64,000 nucleotides of DNA, from NCBI RefSeq assembly GCF_902148845.1, contig NC_043763.1, positions 18,507,626 through 18,571,625 of the forward strand, read 5' to 3'. The stretch is from Salarias fasciatus. Lineage: Eukaryota > Chordata > Actinopteri > Blenniiformes > Blenniidae. The translations under genes and the position numbers were made by a program. Positions within the stretch are counted from its first letter, which is position 1. Each line of letters opens with the position of its first letter. Shown here one piece after another: positions 56,174-64,000 of the stretch. The notes under the pieces are model-generated. The model made no database searches. It saw only the letters and a list, made by a program, of their open reading frames with translations, and was not told the DNA's origin.

Positions 56174-57262
56174 GAGGCAATAATAATAATAATACACATT
56201 TTTGATTCACATTTTTCTTTGTGTGTATGGGGTCATAGTACACTAGAAATTATTTGTAACAAAGACACTCATTATACGTAACAATAAAAAAAAAAAATAG
56301 GTCCCTGAAATATGAATTACCGATTGATGAAACGAGGAAGAAAGAATAGGAAAGACACATTTTGTTGTTTTTCATATACTGTGGGGAGGTTCCTGTATTC
56401 AAAGAGATATTATTGTCCTAAGGACACCTGGTATGTTGCACGTTGACATTTTGAGAACAGTTCTGTTGTCTGGTGGTGACAGAGAAATAACAATAGGATC
56501 AATCAACTGGCTATAACACACTGAGTCTGAGACTGCTCTAACAGAGGACATTGAGAGAAAACAGAGAGGAGGAGGAGACAAGGCCTCATCCACATCCAGA
56601 GACCTAATTGACGTTCTGGGAGAAGGTGGGCTTTCTCAATGGTTTAGGCCCCTCATCACTTGACCTTCCCTCACTGTGGTTTGCTCACTGACCCCTTGGA
56701 TTTGAGATTCTGACCTCCTCTGCATTACGGCACTCCCTGGGAGGCTGGCTGCCACTTCAGTCAATATCAGACTGGTGTGTGTGGTAACAGTTTTGCATAT
56801 CTACAGTTTAGACTAGGACAAAATGGCAAATGACACCTGGACCAGAATGCTTTAAGAAGACTCACAAGCTAGGTACAAAGAACAGGAAAAATATAATTAA
56901 ATCTAATATTTAATTATGTATTAAATATTTAAAAACTACTACATTTCTTTTCAGTGATTGTGGTAACTTTGAATTATCTGAGAAATGGTGCCGACTGGAT
57001 GGACTGATTATGAACAAATATCCATTGGTTTGAATTTCAGATAAATGTATCTATTTAATGTGTGTAGATTTATTTATTTATTTTAATATGTTTCATTCAT
57101 TTCATGAGGTTCTGCCTTTCTTTCCTCACATGACTGCACATCACTGAGGTTACCGTTAAAGATTGAGACCCAGTGGACAGTCTGTTTTAGAATGGTTGTT
57201 GAAGGGAGACAATCTTTAAGAATTTGGTTTTACTGTAAAGCCTCCTCCTCCTCACTCTATGG

Positions 57263-57268
57263 TATAAA
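57263..57268 (+). promoter_or_regulatory. IRG gene 2 TATA box
   Basis: TATAAA in GGTATAAAGG lies about 90 bases upstream of the noncoding exon 1 donor at 57354. No convincing interferon-response element was found beside it. Confidence 0.65.
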
Positions 57269-57292
57269 GGTCAGCTTCCCTTCTTACCCAAT

Positions 57293-57353
57293 CACTCTCA
57301 AACACACTGTCCTCCGGGTCTCCAGCTTCTGGTCTGTCGAAGACACGATCTAA
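57293..57353 (+). other. IRG gene 2 untranslated exon 1
   Basis: The exon is placed from the TATA box and the donor TAA|GTGAGT at 57354, which is homologous to the donor at 50416. The intron ends at TTCTCAG just before 58207. The intron carries the long GT tract. Confidence 0.6.
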
Positions 57354-57647
57354 GTGAGTAGTATTTAATGTCATTTTGAATTTATCGAACAAATTTCTTT
57401 AAAAAATAGAAGAACACTTCCTAATGAGGTTGAATTTTGAGGTCAGTGTGTGAAGACAAGGTTTTCACTGGTCAGATACAGATACATGCAGTATTGCAGT
57501 GAAATGTGACGACTGTCCACCAGGCTCTACAGCACAATGTCAACTGGCAAAAAAAATAAATCAAATACAAATGAAAAGAAAAAAAAAACCATGTAAAAGC
57601 ACAAATGGGTAAAAAAGCAGTTACATTCAAGAATCAAAGTTTCTTTC

Positions 57648-57650
<3 letters not shown>

Positions 57651-57737
<87 letters not shown>
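57651..57737. repeat. Long GT dinucleotide tract in IRG gene 2 5' intron
   Basis: An uninterrupted GT run of about 43 units, likely highly variable in length. It lies in the first intron of IRG gene 2 and is not present at the matching place in gene 1. Open frames across it (VCVCV or HTHTH) are artefacts. Confidence 0.97.
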
Positions 57738-57738
<1 letters not shown>

Positions 57739-58214
57739 CGCCATCCTCCACTCCACGCAAAACAGTCACACCAAAATGTTTTCAAAGAGCATTCACAACA
57801 TTCACAACAGTGAGTGAACAACAAATCAAGAGCTACTTAAATCTAAAGTGACAGTGAGCGCTCCAGAACAAACCAAACATCCACACTTTTCTCCCAGTTA
57901 CCTTTCATAATAAACAAGAACAGAAAAAAATCTGGCCTCCCTGGTGAACTTAAGTCACTCCAATATGTCAGCAGTCTACTCTGCTGACATCAAACAAAGC
58001 TCAGCACCATGCAGCGCCGTGGAGTCGTGGCTGGTTGCAAATAATTATCTTCTGCAGATTTCTGCCCAGAACTTCTCAGCACCTCTAAACATGAACTATT
58101 AATCTGCTCAGCTGTTCACTAATTGTTTCTTGTTGATGCCAAGACTAGCCTGTAACTTGAAATCTTTGTTTATCAAGGAAATGATGGTTATTTCTACTTT
58201 TCTCAGTTCCGAGG

Positions 58215-59864
58215 ATGGCCATGGAAGATCAGTGGAGCTTCATTACAAGTGAACAGCAAATGCACATTAAAACAGCAATTGAGAAAAGTCTTGCTGAAGG
58301 AGTTGCAAAGATCAATGAGTATTTAGAAGAGCAGAACAACACTCCACTAAAGATTGCCGTCACTGGAGAATGTGGCTCTGGAAAATCCACCTTCATTAAT
58401 GCTTTCAGAGGCATTAATGACAGCGATGAAGGAGCTGCCCCTACTGGAGTTGTTGAAACCACCACAGAGGTCAAAGCGTATCCTCATCCGAACCTCCCCA
58501 ATGTCACATTGTGGGATCTTCCTGGTGTTGGAACCCCCAACTTCCCAGCTGATGGGTACTTGAAGAAGGTTGGATTTGAGAAGTTTGACTTCTTCGTCAT
58601 CATCTCAGCTGCTCGATTCAAAGAAAATGATGTGAGACTCGCTCTGGAGATCAAGAGGATGGGGAAAAAATTCTACTTTCTTCGTTCCAAGATCGACTTT
58701 GATATAAGCAACGAGGAAAGAAGTAAGATCAATTTTGACAGACAGGAGACTCTCAAAGCCATCAGAGAAAACTGCATTGAAGGTAAATACACTTCTTACA
58801 CTGAGTGTAGTGTATTGTGGTCAGTATTATTCACACAAGCATTTTTTTGTTGTTTTTTTTTCAGTTCACTCATTTAATGTTATCACACAGGAGTTTTGTC
58901 TGTTCATGAACCAGTTCAAAGAATGTAGTTTCACTTTTATGAGTGAGTCCAGAAGGTGTTTCTTACCCGAGACTCCAGACTGTCTGGGAAATGCCCTGGA
59001 AGTGATGAACTGGTGTACTGGTCCACTGTAAACTGGGATTAGAGCTGAACAACCCTGAGTTAGATGAAGCAGCATCGACAATGGATGGTGTAACTTGAAT
59101 GGAAAAAAAAAGATTCTCAAATACAGACATGAGCCAATATAACTGAGAATAAAAACATTTAAAATTCTCTGTGTTTTAGTGTTTTTGCTGTTAAAGCCTT
59201 TCTAACAAGATAATTTTTTTTTGACTTTCACACAGGTCTTCGTCATGAAGGCATTGAGGCTCCACAGGTCTTCCTGGTGTCCAGCTTAGAGCTCCACCAG
59301 TTTGATTTCCATTTGCTGGAGGAGACATTAGAGAGAGAGCTTCCTGAACACAAGAGGCACGCTTTTGTGTGTGCTTTGCCTAAAATCAGCAAGGAGATCA
59401 TCAAGAAGCAGAAGGATGCTTACCAAGCACAAATCAAGTATTATTCTGCTGTGTCTTCACTTGGAGCAGCTGTACTGACCTCTGGGCTTTCTAATGTTGA
59501 TATGGCCTTAGTGAAGAAAGTTGTTGTGCAGTATGTGATCGGGTTCGGGCTTGATGAGAAGTCACTGAAGAGGCTTTCTGACTCCTCAGGTGTACCGTAC
59601 TCTGAGCTTCTTTCTGTCATGACTTCACAACTGGGAGCAACAACGATCACCGATGAACTCATCCAGAAGCTGCTGAAGCAAAGTCCAATAGCTTTGGCAT
59701 TAATAGCTGCAGAGGAAATATCCAGATTCTTTGTTGTTATTGGGATTCCAGTATCAATGATCCTCTCTGGTGTTTCCACTTACAAGATTCTGAAACTTTT
59801 CCTCAACGTCGTCGCTGATGATGCTCAGAGAGTGTTTGAAAAGGCCGTTAAAAAAACCCAGTGA
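58215..59864 (+). CDS. Immunity-related GTPase (IRG), gene 2
   Basis: This is a tandem paralogue of the gene at 50671. Exons 58215-58782 and 59236-59864 join in phase to 398 residues. The G domain carries GECGSGKS (51-58, a GKS-type P-loop), APTGVVETT, DLPGVG and RSKID. The C-terminal half starts SLELHQFDFHLLEETL and ends VKKTQ, closely matching gene 1. Two in-frame ATGs lie two codons apart (58215 and 58221); homology with gene 1, which starts MEDQ, favours 58221 and would give 396 residues. The 453-base intron is compact. Shared intron position, shared intronic repeat and shared 5' exon show duplication of a whole unit of roughly 7 kb. I cannot place the pair within a named teleost IRG subgroup. 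Confidence 0.92.
58990..59095 (+). repeat. Dispersed repeat in IRG gene 2 intron
   Basis: This is the paralogous copy of the repeat at 54310: GATGAACTGGTG, GGGATTAGAGCTGAACAACC and a terminal ACAATGGATGG. It is slightly shorter than the gene 1 copy. Confidence 0.7.
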
Positions 59865-60689
59865 GGTGTGATTCTGTGACACATTTCAAAGTGGTGCACT
59901 CAAGTTCCTCTGAGCAGATTAAATATGTGTTAAATACACAATATATGCAATGGAGTCATGCATTTATTACAGCAATGTTTTTTTTTTTTAAATTTTCTTG
60001 TATGTTAAATGTCAGTACTTTTTGCAATTAATGTTGAAGCATGTGATGGCAATCATTTCAAGATCTGAACCAGCATAATCAGCAGATATTTTCAGATTAT
60101 TATTATATGTGATATGTGGAGGGATTATCGATTTAAACAATATAAATGACAATCTACGCTTGTAATTGTTGTTGAAATGTTACTTTTGTTCGAGTCTTTT
60201 CTGAGGTTGATTTGTATTATTTGGTCATAATGATGTTTGTATATTATTAGTCTTCACTTATTTCTAGTGATCATATTAAGAACGTACAGCCAGATAAAAT
60301 TCAGATTTCAACTATTGCTTTTTCTTTTGTGTCTTTATCCAGCTGGAATTTGTAAGCAGTCATGTAATCAATTTAGATTTTGCTTTTGCTGTTATTAGTA
60401 TGGTTTTACGAGACAGTGATTTCTTTTCTTGCGTCTTCAGACAGATTATTATTTGCTGCTTTCACGTGGACACATTGAGGCTCTGCAGAAGTAGTCATTG
60501 AGATTTTGATGATTTCTTTCAGTTGTTCATGAATACCTCAGCTTTCAAAAAGACTTTTTGTCCAATAATTAAGTGAAGAAATGATAATTCACGTTTTTGT
60601 TTCACATTTGTTTCTGTATGTAGTCTTATTACTCCTAAAATAATTAGTAACAGGCACAAATTCTATTACATGACAAAGATACTTTTGCC

Positions 60690-60870
60690 ACCATCCATCC
60701 ATCTTCATGCCCCTCAGTGCCCTTCCTTGTGTTCTCCTGGTTGCCCTGCAGTCTCCTGTGTCTGGACTTCATGCCCATGGACTTGCAATAAACCTAACCC
60801 ATGACCACACGCGGGAGAACAGGCACCCACGGGTGGCCACCCGCCCCAGGCTAGCAGCCCCCCAGCTGCT
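60690..60870 (-). repeat. Dispersed repeat fragment, minus strand
   Basis: CCATCCATCC at the left, then ACCCATGACCACACGCGGGAGAACAGGCACCC, cited here only as a position (about 60797-60830), is the inverse of the teleost repeat containing TGTTCTCCC and CATGGGTT. No intact ends. Confidence 0.5.
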
Positions 60871-61044
60871 GACCAACAAGAATCACATCATAGTGCTTCT
60901 GTTGTTGACAATATCTTCACAAATGCAATAGACAGAAAGAACAGAGTGGAATCTTGATGAAACATATAAGTGATCACCTGCCAATCACAATTTTCACTGC
61001 AATATACATGAACTTGACTCAGAAAAAACAGTCAATCAGTTTGG

Positions 61045-61700
61045 GGGGGAAAGCCGATAAGATCAACATCCACTCTGTATTTGTTCTACAAAAAGAGCCA
61101 TTAGAATAATTACTTAGAAAAAATGCAGAGTTCCAACAAAGCTGTTCTTTATCGAGTTAAAATTGTTGAAACTGTGGAATATAGTATTATATAGTACAAA
61201 TTATGTAAGAAGCACTTAAAAAAACTTTACCCTTCAATATTCAGAGCAGATTCACAGAAAGACAGTAACTACAACTTAAAATGAACAGAAATCTTCATCA
61301 AACCTGAATTTAGAACCAAAGTGAGGAAACGTTGCATTTGAATACAAGGGGTCCAATTATGGAAAATTCTAGATCATGAATCAAAAGAATGAGACTCACG
61401 ATATGAAATAAAACTTTTAAGAGACAGAATGGCTGCAGGCAGCTCATATTTTATAAATATCTTGTTAAAGGTTGACTAGCTTTAACAAAATGTTTTATTT
61501 GCATGTTTCGGTTTGTTGTTTGTTGATTACAAACAAATGATTGCATTAGCAAATATGACTATGCAGGAAAAAGGGGCAGACGAGATAATTATATTCTTCC
61601 TTCTGCTCCCATTCATCCAAACAAACAAAAATGGCGTTGTATTGTTGAACCCATTTGCTTTAATCATTAAAATGAATGAGGTAAACCAAACCAAGAGGAA
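61045..61700 (+). mobile_element. LINE 3' end (L2/CR1-like)
   Basis: Plus-strand translation shows VLQKRAIRIIT near 61075 and RTKVRKRCISIQGVQLWKIL near 61315, both characteristic of the C-terminal part of fish L2/CR1-type LINE polymerases. Stops and frame changes interrupt it. A 3' UTR-like stretch follows to about 61700. The 5' part of the element is missing, as is usual for truncated LINE copies. Confidence 0.65.
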
Positions 61701-62194
61701 TAAAATGGCATGAAAGACACAAAAGAGCCAGATACACCAATTTTACCACAAATAAAATCAGAGAACACAATCTACTTATTTTCGATTGACACAGCGGCTA
61801 TGGACAAGGAAAATAAATAATGGTATCCAAAGGGGTAGTGAAAGTGGGACTGAATGGTGAACCGGCGACTGAAATTGCAGACGCAGGGACCGGCAGCAGA
61901 AAATTTGGTTAAACAAAAGCAGAAGAATTATTGTTAACATGGGAAGGGTCACGTCCCAACCTGTGACTCCTATGAAAAACTGAAATAGTCAAAAGAAGAG
62001 GGATTGTGCAGCCCAGCAAAATAAATTGAAACTGCAAATGACAAGAAAAGTAGAAGTCTGAAAATCCAAAAACAGAAGTAAGATTTCCAAAAATGAATCT
62101 GACTGTTTCAGGCAGATTCTGTCAGCATTATTCCATGTGAACATTTTCAAAATGAAAAGAATGCTGACAATCAAAACAGCAAAACCCCACTCCT

Positions 62195-62197
<3 letters not shown>

Positions 62198-62258
<61 letters not shown>
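62198..62258. repeat. CA dinucleotide tract
   Basis: About thirty uninterrupted CA units. Confidence 0.97.
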
Positions 62259-62261
<3 letters not shown>

Positions 62262-62559
62262 ACGTTAATATTGTGAATTGCATGTATGCACGTGGTTTCT
62301 CTGTTGAACTTGAATATATTCTTTTGTTTCTTGTCAGTCGTGATGATACTTTATTCCTTGATGTTGTTTTTATTTTGTGTGTACCTAATAATAATGTTAA
62401 CCAGAGAATATAGATATTGTTGACCAGAGAATCTTCCATGTCTAAAACAAGTGTATTCTGGAGTTTTGAAGGTAACAACGACACAACAGTAAAGTAGCCA
62501 TGTTTGATTTGTGAAATGGGTTTCAATAAATGAAAAAAATTTGGTTTGTCTATACTAGG

Positions 62560-62880
62560 AAATTATACCAACCCCAACCCTAACCCAAAGAAATTATATT
62601 GATTGGGTTAAATAGAATTACATTACTAAAAGAGCGGAAAAGACAATTTTAACCGACTAAAAGTAGACCAAAATTTCATCAGATTGAATTGACTAAAGCT
62701 AGATGAAAATAGCCCTGGTTATTCTGACCAGGGGTCAGAATAAGACTAAAATGCTCAGACTTTTAACCGACTAAAACTTGACGAGACAAAAAAGGGTATA
62801 AACGTGACTAAAAATATTAAAAACTAAAATGACAATTTGACACGAAGACTAAACTGAAATCAAAACAGGCTTCACACATT
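62560..62880. repeat. Degenerate GACTAAAA-rich repeat
   Basis: The motif (G/C)ACTAAAA and close variants occur at least eight times (for example near 62656, 62731, 62772 and 62806), in a style common to dispersed teleost repeats. A CCAACCCTAACCC stretch sits at its left edge. A partial inverted pair (CTGACCAGGGGTCAG) lies near 62726. The family is not identified. Confidence 0.45.
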
Positions 62881-62929
62881 ACTGTCAAATCAAGCAGTTT
62901 GCTGGTTTGCTAATCATTTGTCAGAAAGA

Positions 62930-63092
62930 ATGTAATGTGTATGTTGATGGTTGTACTTCTACTTTGTTAAATGTATTTTCTGGTGCACCCCAGGGCTCTG
63001 TTTCGGGCCCAATCGTGTTCAGTGTTTTAAATAAACACACTTGGCAGAAATGTCCTGAATGAAAAATTCAATTTTTATGCTGATGATAGTCA
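62930..63092 (+). mobile_element. LINE reverse transcriptase core fragment
   Basis: The translation gives GAPQGSVSGPIVFSV followed, after a shift, by FNFYADDSHF. YADD (63076-63087) is the catalytic motif of the reverse transcriptase palm, so this is a piece of a CR1/L2-like LINE. It lies in the same direction as, but in wrong order relative to, the LINE end at 61045, so the two are separate copies. A foldback element interrupts it six bases after YADD. Confidence 0.75.
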
Positions 63093-63300
63093 TTTTCCAC
63101 AAAAAAGTCAGACCTCGTAAACGCTTGACACCATTTTCTCTCTGTTCATATCACTCCGAGCTGCCTCCAGCTGGCGGTAACTTTATCAGCGGTAAACAAA
63201 GTGAAACCAGTGCGGCTGCCAGCTGGAGACGGCGTGGAGTGATATGAATGGAGAGAAAATAGTGCCAAGCGTTAACGAGGTCTGACTTTTTCGTGGAAAA
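63093..63300. mobile_element. Foldback element with 83-bp arms
   Basis: The left arm 63093-63175 and right arm 63218-63300 are inverted copies with roughly 85-90 percent identity by eye. They begin TTTTCCAC.AAAAAGTCAGACC and end CTCCAGCTGGC. A 42-base spacer holds GGTAACTTTATCAGCGGTAA. There is no coding capacity. It follows directly on the LINE reverse transcriptase motif. A target duplication is not obvious. Confidence 0.85.
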
Positions 63301-64000
63301 CGGTTTGTGATGCAAATATATCACTCTTTCAAACACAGGTTGGTTTGAGAAGAAAAACCCTTTATTTTCGAGGCCCAGCAAACTTGTCGGACTACTTTCC
63401 TCTGGAAGGAAACCAGACAGGATCTCCGCTCACTGGATGCTGTCAGGGGTAAGTCTGTGTCAATGAACAACACTGCTGACAGGGAGGCCATACAGATTCA
63501 TGTCAAAAATCCCGAACTATCACTTTAAAGGGACTTAAGGCAAGATTTGTGAAAAACTACACATGCATTTCCAGTTTATTCAATGCTAATGGGCCGTGAA
63601 GCATTAAAAACGTAAAATAACAGGCCAATCCGCTAATCTGTCTGTTGCCTTATACAGGCTGTGTGCCACAGAATTTGTTGCAGTTCGGGGTCCGAATTTC
63701 CCGCACAGTCGTGGGGATGTGACGTAAATTGACGCTGTATGCACGTTGCCGAACAGGAAGAACATGGCCGCCGTGGACACGGACTCAAAAACTGCTGGGA
63801 TCAGGGGCGGGCAGTGTTGCCAACTTGGCGACTTTCTCGCTAAATCTGGCGACTTTCCAAAGCCTCTTGGCAACTTTTTTGTCAAAAATGACTAGCGACA
63901 AATTTAGCGACTTTTTCTGGTGCTCTGGAGAATGACATGACAAGATGTCTCCGCTGTCCTCAACAAGCAACGGGTGCTGCGTGAGCCCCTCCCCCGTCCC
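63301..64000. other. Repeat-derived right end of window
   Basis: No gene. CCCGAACTATCACTTTAAAGGG near 63508 (22 bases, given here only as a location) looks like a transposon end of a type common in fish. At 63815-63915 GCGACTTT occurs repeatedly in a short array (TTGGCGACTTTCTCGCTAAA and variants), another dispersed-repeat signature. Families not identified. Confidence 0.4.

Larger units (their letters stand above)
55486..57250. other. Spacer between the IRG genes
   Basis: The first ~600 bases are homologous to the region after IRG gene 2, showing that the duplicated segment extends well beyond the coding sequence. It holds the 126-bp hairpin element at 55808, an AAAT run at 56101-56173 and otherwise unassigned AT-rich DNA up to the gene 2 promoter. 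Confidence 0.6.

Noticed and set aside
57527-57851. Open frames reading HTHTH or VCVCV
   Set aside because: They are translations of the GT dinucleotide tract.

Overview
The window is nuclear DNA of a bony fish. It has spliced genes with short GT-AG introns, AT-rich spacers, long dinucleotide tracts, many degenerate dispersed repeats, and teleost-type immunity-related GTPases. I cannot name the species. The gene order is ODC1, a class C receptor, a matrilin-3 gene, WDR35, KCNS3 and two IRG GTPase genes. ODC1, MATN3, WDR35 and KCNS3 all lie on human 2p24-p25, so most of the window is an old vertebrate synteny block with fish-specific or accessory genes added.

Layout: 1-9.2 kb holds no gene I can support. 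ODC1 (+) runs from a TATA box at 9370 to a polyA signal at 14543; all nine coding exons join in frame to 460 residues. A six-exon GPRC6A-like receptor (-) occupies 15409-18748 (850 residues). A matrilin-3-like gene (+, 20309-28515) has one vWA domain, thirteen intact EGF exons, one decayed EGF exon and a short coiled coil (949 residues). WDR35/IFT121 (+, 30596-41925) is complete in 27 coding exons (1173 residues). KCNS3 (+, 44386-45684) has one coding exon behind a GC-rich first exon. After about 4.6 kb of spacer come two tandem IRG genes (50671-55202 and 58215-59864). The last 4 kb is built of LINE fragments, a foldback element, a CA tract and degenerate repeats.

The genes do not form one pathway. 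ODC1 makes putrescine. The receptor is probably a nutrient or amino-acid sensor. Matrilin-3 is a cartilage matrix protein. WDR35 is a ciliary transport protein and KCNS3 a modulatory potassium-channel subunit. The IRG pair is the probable immune module: two near-identical genes copied together with their 5' noncoding exon, after which one copy gained about 3 kb of nested inverted-repeat DNA in its intron and a 126-bp hairpin element downstream.

The most notable observations are the tandem amplification of matrilin EGF exon-intron units (about 260 bp each), a 21-bp duplication that appears to have replaced a lost splice donor within that array, a ten-codon upstream ORF in ODC1 exon 1, and an 8-bp target-site duplication that the paralogous empty site makes readable. 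Exon joins were checked by hand for phase and total length; no alignment or database search was run.
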